This document shows, piece after piece, positions 17,744-27,039 of a stretch of 64,000 bases of DNA. Under the pieces are notes generated by a model. That model ran no database searches and had not been told where the DNA came from. It saw only the letters and a list, made by a program, of their open reading frames with translations. Both the position numbers and the translations under genes were made by a program. Source of the DNA: Bacillus albus (GTDB lineage Bacteria > Bacillota > Bacilli > Bacillales > Bacillaceae_G); assembly GCF_001884185.1 (NCBI RefSeq), contig NZ_MAOE01000130.1, forward strand, positions 1-64,000, written 5' to 3'. Within the stretch, counting starts at the first letter, position 1. Each line of letters starts with the position of its first letter.

Positions 17744-17782
17744 AATATACGCAAATCATTAAAATTATCTATGCCTTCATTA

Positions 17783-18988
17783 TCATTGAAAATACTTCTG
17801 ATAATCCTCTTCATTTTTAAATTCAATCGGCCCAACATCCATTCGGAATTTTCCATTCTCGTACAATAGTGGTGAGGCCTCTGAATGGTCTTTTGAGTAG
17901 CTTTCTACATGTGAAATTTTCATCTCATTTGAATTGGTGAAATCAATATGAGCAATGCACACCCAATAAGCGTGGTCATTTATTTCTAATAATGGTGCTG
18001 TTACAACGCTTCCCATATGATTATCGACAACAGCTTTAGCCTTCATAGAATAGAAACTACCTATTCCATTTCCAACAGCACTATATGCAGCAAATAAAAC
18101 ATATTTTAAAGCTTCTGGTCGATAAATACGAATTGTTTCTTTTCCTGATTGTTGCGAATCACCATCCAGCACAATATACGGCGACACTTTAGACGAACCT
18201 AGATTTTTATAATAAACCTTTCCTATCTCTCCATTCGTTGTTACGTAAAAACAATATAAGTCTAAATCTTTATTTGTTTCCCACTCTAAAGTAGCTGTTA
18301 CCATTTTAGATTTTTGTATATTGATAGATTGTTTTTTCTTCAATTCAACCTTCACTGCGTTAATAGTTTTTTGTACTGGAGGCTTAGTAGGAACTATTTT
18401 CTTCTCTACAGGAGGAGTAAATTGTTTTTCATCTTCTGCGATTTCTATTCCAAAACTTGTACATAATGCAGCTAACCCACCAAAATAGCCAGCTCCAATA
18501 GGATTGAACTTCCACCCTCCTCCATGTCGATATAGCTCTCCAACAATAATGGCACTTTCATCTGTAAATGGATATGTAATAGGAAAATGAATAATTTCTA
18601 AACCTGATTGTGCGTTACTTATTTTCAATTGAATATGGGAAACATCTCGTAACGCCTGTTTCTTCTCTTCCGCATTATGAATTGTAATCGAAAAGACAAT
18701 CTTTTGTACCTCATCTTTTATATGAGTACAATCTATCGAAAATCTTTGTTTACTTCCATTTGTTTCATTTTGATTCAATTGAACAGATCGACAACTAGAA
18801 TAAGGTTGTCCATAGAAAACGAAATCTTCTTCTTTAGTAATTTTCCCATTAAACCCTACTAAAAAAGCTGATGCATCTACATCCATATTCATCGGGGCAT
18901 TCCAAGTTAAATCTACCAGTAAACCTCTAATCTCCGGATGATTATTAGTGACGTCTATCTTTTGTCCCCTTACTAAAGTATGTATCAT
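17783..18988 (-). CDS. TerD/TerA-type stress (tellurite-resistance family) protein
   Basis: A roughly 400-residue protein has an N-terminal TerD domain (about 1-190) with the Ca-binding-type signatures LLVDLTWNAP, DASAFLVGF and IVGELYRHGGGWKFNPIGAG. A Pro/Lys linker (195-230) follows, then a second beta-rich TerA-like domain (about 235-400; ATLEWETNKDLDLYCFYV). Ter proteins bind Ca2+ and belong to stress and phage-related membrane-associated systems. Two ATG codons follow each other; the second (18988) has better spacing to GGGGG. Only this one ter gene is present, without terC or other ter genes nearby. It abuts the defence island, which may be meaningful. Confidence 0.8.
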   Translation of the reverse strand: MIHTLVRGQKIDVTNNHPEIRGLLVDLTWNAPMNMDVDASAFLVGFNGKITKEEDFVFYGQPYSSCRSVQLNQNETNGSKQRFSIDCTHIKDEVQKIVFSITIHNAEEKKQALRDVSHIQLKISNAQSGLEIIHFPITYPFTDESAIIVGELYRHGGGWKFNPIGAGYFGGLAALCTSFGIEIAEDEKQFTPPVEKKIVPTKPPVQKTINAVKVELKKKQSINIQKSKMVTATLEWETNKDLDLYCFYVTTNGEIGKVYYKNLGSSKVSPYIVLDGDSQQSGKETIRIYRPEALKYVLFAAYSAVGNGIGSFYSMKAKAVVDNHMGSVVTAPLLEINDHAYWVCIAHIDFTNSNEMKISHVESYSKDHSEASPLLYENGKFRMDVGPIEFKNEEDYQKYFQ

Positions 18989-19066
18989 CATAATTCCCCC
19001 GTCCTATACCTTTAATGTTCTATCATTCAGTCCAATTATACTCCCCTTTAGATTTTCCTTTCTATC

Positions 19067-20098
19067 TTAAATATGAAACCATAATAATGAATTATCATTA
19101 TAAAAGGAAAAATCTATATAAAAACTTATTGAATCAACTCTAGCTCCACCAACCATCCCCCCATACCAACCACTACTCTCCTCCAAAAACCCCCTCGTCT
19201 CCCCACTATCCTTATAAAAACTCTCCCAACCCCGCTCCCTCAAAATCCCCTTCCAATTATCACTCTCCACCATCCTCTTAATCACATCATCCCAATAAGC
19301 AACCTCTTCCTCCGTCATATCTTTCGGGCCCATAATTCCTTTCCAGTGCTGGAATATGACGTTGATTCCTTGTTCTTTCCATGTTGGGATTTCTGGGAGT
19401 CGGTCTAGTCGTTTTGGTGCGGATACGGCTAGTATTTTTATTTTGCCGGCTTTGTATTGTTTTTCGGCTTCGGATAGGGTCATGGTTGCGGCGTTTATTT
19501 GTTTGTTCGTTAAGGCGTTTATGATTTTTTCATTGTTTTCGTAGACGAAGAATTGTAGTTCGGCTGGATTCATGCCGAAGGCTTTGCTTACTTGTACGAA
19601 GGATAGGTGATCGTCGTTCCCTAGGCCGGGGGCAACGCCGATTTTGAAGTTTTTCTTGTCTTGTTTTAATTGTTCCATTAGTTCGTTTGCGTTTTCTATA
19701 TTTGATTCTTTTGATACAACAACGACTTCCCAGTCCGACGCTAGCGTTGCGAGTGGTGTGAAGTCTTTATATGTTAGTTTACTGTGGCCTAGTAGGTTGT
19801 TCGTTATGAGTAAGCTTGAGTTAATCGCAAGTACGTGACCACCTTTTTGTTTCGTATATTTCCATCCAACATCACCGCTGCCACCTACTTTGTTTGTGAC
19901 AGTGATTGGTTTTGTGAAGATCTTTTCTTCTGTTAGTGTTTTTTGCATCGCTCGTGCTGTTAAGTCCCAGCCTGCTCCTTGAACGTTTGGCGCAACGATT
20001 TCTACTTTGTCGATGTTTATCTTTTGGGATTTTTCCGAGGAACAACCAGCTATTACTCCTGTCATGATCCATATACATAGTAATAATCGTTTTTTCAT
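19067..20098 (-). CDS. Tripartite-tricarboxylate-type substrate-binding lipoprotein (TctC/Bug)
   Basis: A 343-residue lipoprotein has a signal ending in the lipobox VIAGC (residues 15-19) and TctC/Bug signatures: IVAPNVQGAGWDLTAR, TNKVGGSGDVGWKY and ATMTLSEAEKQYKAGKIK. Bug proteins bind di- or tricarboxylates at the cell surface. The start at 20098 is chosen because it overlaps the regulator stop (ATGA) and begins with a lysine-rich signal. No TctA/TctB permease genes are adjacent. With a two-component system and a carboxylate permease next door, it probably acts as an extracellular sensor partner, as known for some Bug proteins. The last 20 or so residues extend past the usual end. Confidence 0.8.
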   Translation of the reverse strand: MKKRLLLCIWIMTGVIAGCSSEKSQKINIDKVEIVAPNVQGAGWDLTARAMQKTLTEEKIFTKPITVTNKVGGSGDVGWKYTKQKGGHVLAINSSLLITNNLLGHSKLTYKDFTPLATLASDWEVVVVSKESNIENANELMEQLKQDKKNFKIGVAPGLGNDDHLSFVQVSKAFGMNPAELQFFVYENNEKIINALTNKQINAATMTLSEAEKQYKAGKIKILAVSAPKRLDRLPEIPTWKEQGINVIFQHWKGIMGPKDMTEEEVAYWDDVIKRMVESDNWKGILRERGWESFYKDSGETRGFLEESSGWYGGMVGGARVDSISFYIDFSFYNDNSLLWFHI

Positions 20099-20772
20099 AG
20101 CCCTCGTCCTATTCGGTACTTTCGTTCTGGTCGTCCGATAATGCCGTATGTGTACTCTACTGTACATTCGTTTGTCGCTACTAAATATTCTAAATATCTT
20201 CTTGCGGTTGTTCTGGAAGCACCCATTTGTTCTCCCATTTCTTCTATTGTAATGCCCTCTTTGAATCCTTTTATAATCCCTTTCACTTTTTGCAATGTTA
20301 ACGGATCTACACCTGTCGGTAAGTTTTTTATATCTTGTGTTTGCGAAATGCCGAAGAAGTTATCGATGAGTGCTTGATTTACTTCATTGTTACTATGTAA
20401 TAGTTGTTTCTTTCTTTTATAGTCTTCAATTGTGCGAACGAATTTTTCTAGCGTGACCGGTTTTATAAGGTAGTTGCTTACGCCGTTTCGAATTGCTTTT
20501 TCTAACATATGGTTTTCATTCGCTGCTGTTACCATAATGACGTCAACGTCTGGAAAGTCGGCGTGAATTTTCGGTAATAATTCTGTTCCGATTCCGTCTG
20601 GTAAATAATTATCTAATAGAAGTAAATCGATTTCTTCCCTTTGTAGTAGTTCCATCGTTTCTTTCGCGTTCAATGCTTTTCCAATCACTTTTACGTCCTT
20701 TATTTTTAATAAAAACTCTTCCTGAATTTGTGCGACGCGGAAATCATCTTCTGCAATTGCAACCTTCAACAT
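20095..20772 (-). CDS. CitB/DcuR-type response regulator
   Basis: The 225-residue protein has a receiver domain (acidic pocket E8-D9-D10, phospho-acceptor D54 in LLLDNYLPDG, K103-region LIKPV) and a C-terminal helix-turn-helix (about 165-205; IEEMGEQMGASRTTARRYLEYL). This class pairs with CitA/DcuS-type kinases that sense carboxylates. It overlaps the binding-protein gene by 4 nt and lies 19 nt after the kinase gene. It probably activates the divergent MHS permease gene. Confidence 0.85.
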   Translation of the reverse strand: MLKVAIAEDDFRVAQIQEEFLLKIKDVKVIGKALNAKETMELLQREEIDLLLLDNYLPDGIGTELLPKIHADFPDVDVIMVTAANENHMLEKAIRNGVSNYLIKPVTLEKFVRTIEDYKRKKQLLHSNNEVNQALIDNFFGISQTQDIKNLPTGVDPLTLQKVKGIIKGFKEGITIEEMGEQMGASRTTARRYLEYLVATNECTVEYTYGIIGRPERKYRIGRGL

Positions 20773-20791
20773 ATGCCCATCCTCCTGTTTG

Positions 20792-22381
20792 TCATATACT
20801 TTCTCTCAATGTTTTCGGAAGGTAAATTGTAAAAATTGCTCCCCCATTTTTCTCGTTTTGAATTTCAATTGTGCCCTCTAGGACATCTACCATTTCTTTT
20901 ACATTGGCTAGTCCGTAACCACGATCATTTCCTTTCGTTGAAAATCCTTTTTGAAAAATGGTCGTTATTTTTTCTGCCGGTATCCCTATCCCACTATCTA
21001 TTACTTCAAATACAATATCGTGCCCAATATCCGTAACAAAGAAGGAAACATTCTTTTCCTCTTGCCCACTCACCGCATCAAATGCATTGTCGATTATGTT
21101 TCCAAGTATCGTAATGAGGTGCGAAACTTTTATATGATCTGGTAATGGATGAAGTGCACTATCTCCTTCAATATGAAAATCAATTTTCTTCTCAGACGCT
21201 GTTCCGATTTTCCCTAATAAAATAGCTTGTACTTTCGCATCATGAATTTGATGGAATAAAATATGGTTTTGGTTTTGATGAATATTAGATTCTTGTTGGA
21301 TAAATTCAATCGCTTCTTTGTAATGTCCTAACTGAAGTAATCCTGATAAGACGAAAAGCTTATTTGTAAATTCATGTGTTTGAGCACGTAAGTCCTCTGA
21401 ATACTTTCTTACCTCAGATATTGTGTTCACAAGGTTTTGCAGTTCTGTTTTATCTCGAAAACTACATACAACACCTACCGTACTGTTATTTTCGAGTATC
21501 GGTGTCATGTTTAAAATAAACACCTTATCTTGAAATGCGATTTCTTGATCGTTTTCTAGTACTCTCTCCATATGAAAATCCGGTAAAACCTTTGAAATGT
21601 GCCGCTGCATATAATCGCCATTTACATGAAGCATTTCTTCTGCCGACGTATTCATCATCGTAATAAAACCGTTTTGATCAATGGCGATAATCCCTTCTTT
21701 TATAGATAGTAGTATCGCGCTTCGTTCCCGGTATAACGCTGCGATTTCATTCGGCTCTAAACCGAGTGTATCTTTACGAATGCTACGTGCTAAGAGAATG
21801 CCACCCACAATTCCAGCTAGTAATACAGCTAAGGAAAAGAGTATAATTTCTTTCGTTCTGCCCAGTATGTTAGATTCAATACCTTTTATTAAAAACTCTA
21901 CTGTTACAACGCCTACGACTTAATCGTAGTCTCCGTTATGAACAATAATGGGCGCCTTCGCCATTAAAGCAGGACCACTTTCACCATTTCCTTCAAGCGT
22001 ATAGTATCCTCCAAAAGTAAGTGCTTCATAGTTATATGGATTGTTACTCTTTGTGCCAATTAACTCCGAATTAGAATGGGAATACATCACCCCAAAGCGA
22101 TCTTCTATAATGACATAATCTGCACCCGCTTGCTCACGAACTTGTTCCGCAATGGATTGAATCGTACTTTTATGTTCGTTATTTTGAAAAGCATCTTTTA
22201 TAGCTGGCATAAAAGAAAGCGACTTCGCTGTTTGCAGTGCTAGTTGCTCCACTTGGCGCTTCGTATCAACGGACTGAATGTACACAAATATTCCCGCTAA
22301 TAGGAGAACGACAAATAAAATTAACGCGATAATTAAGCTTACTATTTTCGTTTGTAATGACACTTTGCGTGATTTCTTCAT
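20792..22381 (-). pseudogene. CitA/DcuS-type sensor histidine kinase split by an in-frame TAA
   Basis: One open frame would give about 530 residues: TM1 (about 14-36), an extracytoplasmic PAS-like sensor with DRFGVMYSHS, TM2 (LFSLAVLLAGIVGGILL), a cytoplasmic PAS, the DHp helix with H in RAQTHEFTNK, and a HATPase with NIIDNAFDA and GIGIPAEK. A TAA at 21920-21922 interrupts it after residue 153 (HNGDYD-stop-VVGVV) with the same frame continuing through TM2. The simplest explanation is a single-base nonsense change, such as CAA to TAA. The N-terminal piece (21920-22381) and a GTG-initiated C-terminal piece (20792-21808) are both still open. If real, carboxylate sensing is probably lost, unless readthrough or reinitiation occurs. 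Confidence 0.8.
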
Positions 22382-22607
22382 ACTTCATATCCTTTGATAA
22401 AATATTCAAAACTATCAATCTCCTTTTTTCTATTATTATGACAAAACGAATAATGAAGCAACTATTAAAACTATCCATGTACATAAAGTACAAAAAGAAT
22501 AAAATTGTCATAATATTGAGATTTCACTCTACAGACAGTACAATTCAACTATAATGAACACGCTTTCATAATTATCATTTTATTTATAAGCACGAGGAGG
22601 AATGATT
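22382..22607. promoter_or_regulatory. Divergent promoter region, kinase operon and MHS permease
   Basis: This 226-bp A/T-rich gap must hold the promoters for the sensor operon (-) and permease (+), and probably the site for the response regulator. No clear direct repeat was identified by eye. Confidence 0.4.
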
Positions 22608-23930
22608 ATGGCTCAAGCAAAATCTAATCGAGTCGCCGGCAATATTTTCAAAGGTTCAGTCGGCAATTTAATTGAATGGTATGATTGGTACGTTTACTCT
22701 GCTTTCGCTGTTTACTTTTCAGCAGAGTTCTTTCCTAAAGGAGATCCAACGAGCCAGTTACTGAACACAGCAGCTATTTTCGCAGTTGGGTTTTTAATGC
22801 GCCCTATCGGCAGTTTATTAATGGGACGCTATGCGGATCGGCACGGACGCCGGGCAGCGTTAACGCTTTCGATTACAGTTATGGCTGGTGGTTCTTTAAT
22901 TATCGCCTGTACCCCTAGTTACGAAAGCATCGGTATTATGGCACCCATTATTTTAGTTCTTGCCCGTTTACTACAAGGATTATCACTTGGCGGAGAGTAC
23001 GGAACATCTGCCACATATTTATCTGAAATGGCTAGTAGTGGTCGCCGCGGCTTTTATTCAAGTTTCCAATATGTAACGCTCGTTGCTGGGCAAATGGTTG
23101 CGTTAGGCGTTCAAATTGTTCTTCAGCAATTACTAATCGAACCAGATATGAAAGCATGGGGATGGCGTATTCCATTCATTATTGGGGCGATGGGCGCAGT
23201 AGCTGTATTATGGCTTCGCCGCACGATGGATGAATCGGAGCAGTTCGCAAACATAAAATCACAAAAACGCGAAAGCGCAGGAACCGTTCGCGCTCTTATG
23301 AAACACCCGAAAGCAGTATTAACAGTAGTCGGCCTAACATTAGGAGGCACTGTCGCATTCTATACGTACACAACATATTTACAAAAGTTCATGGTAAACA
23401 CAGTCGGTCTTCCGAAAGAAGTTGTAAGCTGGATTAACTTTGTCGCACTACTTATTTTCGTCGTACTTCAACCAATTGCGGGGCTACTATCCGATAAAAT
23501 TGGACGCCGCCCACTATTAATGGCTTTCGGTATTCTCGGAACGTTACTAACAGCACCGATCTTCTTCTTCCTAGAAAAAACGACAGAACCAATCGTAGCA
23601 TTCTTACTCATGATGGTCGGTCTTATTATCGTTACTGGTTACACATCGATTAACGCAATTGTAAAAGCAGAACTCTTCCCGACTGAAATTCGCGCACTTG
23701 GCGTAGGTTTACCGTATGCACTAACCGTTGCGATATTCGGCGGAACAGCCGAGTTCATCGCTTTATGGCTAAAGAGCATCGGAATGGAATCACTATTCTA
23801 CTTCTACGTAGCTGGATGTATCGCGATCAGCTTTATTACGTATTGGCGTATGGATGAGTCATCGAAGACTTCGCAGATTGAGGCGGAGCTTGGTGGTGGG
23901 GATACACTAGCTAATAATAAGTCTAGTTAA
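22608..23930 (+). CDS. MHS-family (KgtP-like) dicarboxylate/proton symporter
   Basis: A 440-residue, 12-helix major facilitator of the metabolite:H+ symporter family has GNLIEWYDWYVYSAFAVYF in TM1, the loop 2-3 motif GRYADRHGRRAAL and the repeat GLLSDKIGRRPLL. KgtP-type members import 2-oxoglutarate, and others citrate or related acids. The AGGAGG at 22595-22600 is 7 nt from the second ATG (22608), so that start is preferred to the ATG at 22602. It is divergent from the two-component/TctC operon, suggesting it is the regulated transporter. Followed by a strong terminator. Confidence 0.85.
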   Translation: MAQAKSNRVAGNIFKGSVGNLIEWYDWYVYSAFAVYFSAEFFPKGDPTSQLLNTAAIFAVGFLMRPIGSLLMGRYADRHGRRAALTLSITVMAGGSLIIACTPSYESIGIMAPIILVLARLLQGLSLGGEYGTSATYLSEMASSGRRGFYSSFQYVTLVAGQMVALGVQIVLQQLLIEPDMKAWGWRIPFIIGAMGAVAVLWLRRTMDESEQFANIKSQKRESAGTVRALMKHPKAVLTVVGLTLGGTVAFYTYTTYLQKFMVNTVGLPKEVVSWINFVALLIFVVLQPIAGLLSDKIGRRPLLMAFGILGTLLTAPIFFFLEKTTEPIVAFLLMMVGLIIVTGYTSINAIVKAELFPTEIRALGVGLPYALTVAIFGGTAEFIALWLKSIGMESLFYFYVAGCIAISFITYWRMDESSKTSQIEAELGGGDTLANNKSS

Positions 23931-24010
23931 AATTATGTATTCTATAATCTTCGTTTATCTGAACTCGATTTGCTTTATCTAAAAAAGCATAATTCATTCA
24001 TATATAATTT

Positions 24011-24040
24011 AAAAACCTCTACTTATATGTAGAGGTTTTT
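24011..24040 (+). terminator. Terminator after the MHS permease
   Basis: AAAAACCTCTAC (24011-24022) pairs with GTAGAGGTTTTT (24029-24040), ending in a T run. Confidence 0.85.
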
Positions 24041-24061
24041 GTATGACGAAAAAACACGTAT

Positions 24062-24277
24062 TATCGACAATTGCAAAAAGCCGGAGATTTTGCCGATGTA
24101 GAATCCATTGGTACTCACACCATGCGAAAAACCTTCGGCTATTGGTTCTATAAACAAACAAAAGATGTGGCTATGTTACAAGAAATTCTTAACCATAGCA
24201 CACAACACATCACCCTGAAATATATTGGAATTAATATAGAGGAAAAAGATAATATTCTTGATGCATTTCAAATTTAA
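24062..24277 (+). pseudogene. Tyrosine recombinase C-terminal remnant (copy 1)
   Basis: The open frame encodes only the catalytic tail of a phage/Xer-type tyrosine recombinase: the Arg box THTMRKTFGYWF, the His box LNHST and the nucleophile Tyr in LKYIG. The N-terminal three quarters of an integrase is missing and no ATG start exists. Homologous tails occur at 26143-26357, 47513-47714 and a short piece at 44186-44222. It is convergent with the minus-strand small-membrane gene that follows. Confidence 0.75.
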
Positions 24278-24327
24278 TTTACTTAAAATTACTATTTCAA
24301 TCATCATAAAAAATAATGAAACTGTAT

Positions 24328-24365
24328 AAAAAAGACCTTTTATTTTAAAATAAAAGGTCTTTTTT
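24328..24365. terminator. Bidirectional terminator
   Basis: AAAAAAGACCTTTTATTTT (24328-24346) is a perfect inverted repeat with 24347-24365. Confidence 0.85.
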
Positions 24366-24380
24366 ATACACATATATGTA

Positions 24381-24662
24381 TTAAGATTTATATTTTTTTA
24401 CTGTACAAGGAATAGTTACAATGTACAAATCTATAGCATAGATTGTAACCCAGATACCTTTACCTTCAGCTTCTAACTTTTTATCTAGTTGAGACAAATG
24501 CTCTGAAACTTTTCTTTTTCCCCATCTTCTAGGAAACCATTGAAAAACCTTAGGAACATTATATTTTTTATTATACCAAGTATTCAATCTCCAAAAAATG
24601 AAAAAAAACAAAACAATAATTATGATACGAAAAATATCAGAATATAAAATTCCTAAAACCAT
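24381..24662 (-). CDS. Small membrane-anchored protein, possible immunity
   Basis: A 93-residue protein has one N-terminal transmembrane helix (about 9-27, FRIIIIVLFFFIFWRL) and a basic soluble part (FPRRWGKRKVSEHL). GGAG precedes the ATG. It sits between a recombinase tail and a broken DUF4176 gene, the usual place of an immunity gene in this locus. No family recognised; immunity is inferred from position only. Confidence 0.45.
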   Translation of the reverse strand: MVLGILYSDIFRIIIIVLFFFIFWRLNTWYNKKYNVPKVFQWFPRRWGKRKVSEHLSQLDKKLEAEGKGIWVTIYAIDLYIVTIPCTVKKYKS

Positions 24663-24683
24663 ATTATATTTTCTCCATTTCCA

Positions 24684-24950
24684 CTAAAACTCAGATAATT
24701 TACTTCTTAATTCTAATTCATCCTCTGTTTCGAAACCCTTAAATAATAAATGAATTATTTGATTATGATTAAAAAACACATTATATTCTTTTGATAAATT
24801 ACCATGAGGATATGGGCAAGAAACATAATCCCATAATTTATTATCAGCTTGTTGTTGCTTTCTTCCATAAATCATAAGAGGTTGATTAATTTCTTCTATG
24901 TAATCCTGTAAAATTATATTGTGGAAATTCCCCTTTAAATCCTTAATGAT
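24684..24950 (-). pseudogene. DUF4176 fragment fused to a toxin scrap
   Basis: The 3' two thirds of a DUF4176 gene (PLMIYGRKQ, WDYVSCPYPHG, VFFNHNQI, LLFKGFETEDE) lacks its proper start. Immediately upstream (about 24893-24945, another frame) is a scrap coding FPQYNFTGL, matching the LXG toxin end at 48540-48580. DUF4176 proteins accompany LXG effectors in type VII loci. The join of the two pieces shows past recombination. Confidence 0.6.
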
Positions 24951-24988
24951 TTATTCATATTTTGAATTCCCCTATCACATAAGTAATA

Positions 24989-25180
24989 TCATTTCTTATT
25001 AAATTTACTGTGCACTAGTTCAAATAATTTATTTGCACCAAGTGAAATTGCGCCAATAATAAGAACACCCATAATAAAATAAATCTTTTTAAATAAGTTG
25101 TAAGGAGATAAAATAGCAACTACAAGAAGTATTATAATTGCAACGAATGTGACTAATTTCCCAACTTTAAATGCTTGCAT
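24989..25180 (-). CDS. Small two-helix membrane protein (possible immunity)
   Basis: A 63-residue protein has two hydrophobic helices (about 10-28 and 32-50) and a basic tail. It resembles in size and design the proteins at 43123, 43332 and 43817, each placed directly after a toxin tail. Its ribosome binding site AAGGAGG lies within the Glu-Gly-Gly codons of the DUF4176 scrap upstream. Probably a membrane immunity protein; no family recognised. Confidence 0.5.
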   Translation of the reverse strand: MQAFKVGKLVTFVAIIILLVVAILSPYNLFKKIYFIMGVLIIGAISLGANKLFELVHSKFNKK

Positions 25181-25275
25181 ATCAGCTTTCCTCCTTCTAG
25201 ATAAAAACAGCCAATATAGTCATACATCACAGGTTCTTTAACCATAAGTTTTTGTTTCCTTCCATAAATCACAAT
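25181..25275 (-). pseudogene. DUF4176 middle fragment
   Basis: One frame reads IVIYGRKQKLMVKEP then MYDYIGCFYLEGG, the core of DUF4176, with neither start nor end. It is a second, differently broken copy relative to 24684-24950. Confidence 0.5.
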
Positions 25276-25297
25276 ACTTAAAATTCAATAAACCTCT

Positions 25298-25966
25298 TTA
25301 AAAGGTTTCATGTGTTCTACCCCCATCTTCTATATGCTTCCTTAAATAATAATACCTATGGAGTTCCATAATGAAATGAAACAACATAAACGAAAGCATG
25401 GAATATACACACATTAATACAATTGCTACCATCTTTTGTGTTGCAAAACCAAGACTGATATTAGCAACGAGTTGACCCAATCCTATAAAAGCCACTACTC
25501 CAAAGCCAGAGTTTTTTTTCGATGACTTTGATTTTTTGATTGGTCCCTGAAGTTTTTTAATATGATTTTTATAATAATAATTCAAAGCAAAAATATACAA
25601 ACCAACTGAAAAAATAAAATAGACGGGAGTTTGTAATCCTAACATTCCATATGCAAACTTTTGGGTTATAACTAATAATCCTACTGAACATACGATGCCA
25701 AATACCCCACGAAATAGAGTATATTGTAATTGTCGCTTCCTAGGATTTATAACAATCCATATTGCCCATACATTTAAAAAAGCAACTGGTGGAACTATTA
25801 TGTACATATATATCGGTTGAACAGGATTCGCAAAAGCAGGTAAAAGCACAAATATATCTGCTATCCCAATCACAAGAGTAATTATAGTCGATCTTATATC
25901 ATTTACAGCATAAAGAGCCATATAATATTCAAAAACTTTTTTATTAAAATCTGTATTTTTTTTCAT
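25298..25966 (-). CDS. Six-helix membrane protein of the toxin locus (copy 1)
   Basis: A 222-residue protein has about six hydrophobic segments, a central basic motif NPRKRQLQYTLFRG, a Lys/Ser-rich loop (about 140-152) and the C-terminal signature LRKHIEDGG. A clear paralogue lies at 41745-42416 (roughly two thirds to three quarters identical by eye), and the first 38 or so codons recur at 43661-43773. All three begin next to the same short sequence (TTAATTAAACCACC). It is probably an accessory or immunity protein of the toxin cassettes, but I do not recognise the family. Confidence 0.6.
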   Translation of the reverse strand: MKKNTDFNKKVFEYYMALYAVNDIRSTIITLVIGIADIFVLLPAFANPVQPIYMYIIVPPVAFLNVWAIWIVINPRKRQLQYTLFRGVFGIVCSVGLLVITQKFAYGMLGLQTPVYFIFSVGLYIFALNYYYKNHIKKLQGPIKKSKSSKKNSGFGVVAFIGLGQLVANISLGFATQKMVAIVLMCVYSMLSFMLFHFIMELHRYYYLRKHIEDGGRTHETF

Positions 25967-25979
25967 GTTAATTAAACCA

Positions 25980-26142
25980 CCCCGCTACTGTTAACCAAGC
26001 TTTTTTCGAACTCGTTTTCACCCTATCCTTAATACTATTATCTTCACCATCACCATCTAAATCAACATCCCATTTTACACCTTCTATGAAATATTATTCC
26101 CTTCTCGAAAAGAAGATCAACCCATTAATAAAATCTAGGCTT
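25980..26142. repeat. Cassette-boundary repeat (left part, copy 1)
   Basis: This sequence, from the breakpoint near 26004 (TTTTTTCGAAC) through TCAACATCCCATTTTACACC and GAAATATTATTCCCTTCTCG, recurs at 47385-47512. It leads directly into the recombinase tail in both places. Confidence 0.65.
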
Positions 26143-26357
26143 ATCAAAAATTTCAAAAAGCCAAAGATTTTGCTGGTATCGAATCTATTGGGACTCACAC
26201 CATGCGCAAAACTTTCGGCTATTGGTTCTAAAAACAAACAAAAGCTGTCACTATGTTACAAGAAATACTCAATTATAGCACCTCATAAATTACACTGAAA
26301 TATATTGGTATCAATAAAGAAGAAAAAGATAATGTCCTTGATACATTCCTTGTTTAA
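26143..26357 (+). pseudogene. Tyrosine recombinase C-terminal remnant (copy 2)
   Basis: The frame aligned with the 24062 copy reads THTMRKTFGYWF, then a TAA, then further codons to LKYIGI, with a second in-frame TAA and the box His changed to Tyr (LNYST). It is therefore dead. It is convergent with the immunity gene at 26423. Confidence 0.75.
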
Positions 26358-26394
26358 CCCCTTTAAAACATAGCTTTATTAAATAAATAATAGA

Positions 26395-26426
26395 TTAAAA
26401 AACCACCTTTAAAAGTGGTTTTTTAA
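26395..26426. terminator. Bidirectional terminator
   Basis: TTAAAAAACCAC (26395-26406) pairs with GTGGTTTTTTAA (26415-26426). It ends the EndoU immunity operon on the minus strand. Confidence 0.8.
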
Positions 26427-26767
26427 TCTACATCAATATCACGTCCTTCTGTCACCACTTTATCTCTCCAAAGCAAAAGTAATCTCCTAAATTCTGAAGT
26501 TTCTAATTTACATTGATTATTTGGCGGACTAGTATAATAATTAATCGCAATTGTATATTCAGGTTCAATAAATACACCTGCAGCATTATATTCTAATTCA
26601 AAATTAGGGTGTTTTCCTTCTACAACATGATCTAAAATCTCTATGTATTCATCCACTTCATCTTCATATAGATTTTCTATAAAGTCAGATACAATAGCAA
26701 TCTCTTCCGGTAAACGAATTCTTAATCCACCAAATGGATCACGCCAAAATTCATGTGAATATTTCAT
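26423..26767 (-). CDS. Putative immunity protein, paralogue of the 27040 gene
   Basis: A 114-residue acidic protein. Starting at 26767 (GTGAGG 9 nt upstream) it aligns with the neighbour at 27040-27369: both begin MKY, both have IRLPEEIAIV or IELPKEIEIV, and both end with a CK(L/I)ETxE(F/L)R, then L-W pattern. Such small acidic proteins beside an EndoU toxin are typical immunity proteins. The exact immunity family is not certain. Confidence 0.6.
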   Translation of the reverse strand: MKYSHEFWRDPFGGLRIRLPEEIAIVSDFIENLYEDEVDEYIEILDHVVEGKHPNFELEYNAAGVFIEPEYTIAINYYTSPPNNQCKLETSEFRRLLLLWRDKVVTEGRDIDVD

Positions 26768-26956
26768 TGATATAGCCTCACTATCTTCTCGTATATTTTG
26801 GATAAGCAGTAACAATTTTTTAATTGAGAAGGCCTTATACTATCATCCGAATATATAGGCTTTTTACTTTCACCATTTTTCCATCCTCTAAAGTTTGTCC
26901 CTAACAAATAACATAATTATAAATTTTAAAAATAAATGTTATAGTCACCCAAAATA

Positions 26957-26985
26957 AAAGGCGTGAGCTATCTAGCCCACGCTTA
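26957..26985 (-). terminator. Terminator after the EndoU-linked immunity gene
   Basis: On the minus strand AAGCGTGGGCTA pairs with TAGCTCACGCCTT and is followed by TTATTTT. Confidence 0.7.
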
Positions 26986-27039
26986 AGAAGAATCTTAATT
27001 TAAATGTTTTTATAAAAATTAATTTTTCAATTGTTATTT

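Noticed and set aside
17783-18988. Full tellurite-resistance operon
   Set aside because: Only one TerD/TerA-type gene is present; flanking genes are unrelated.
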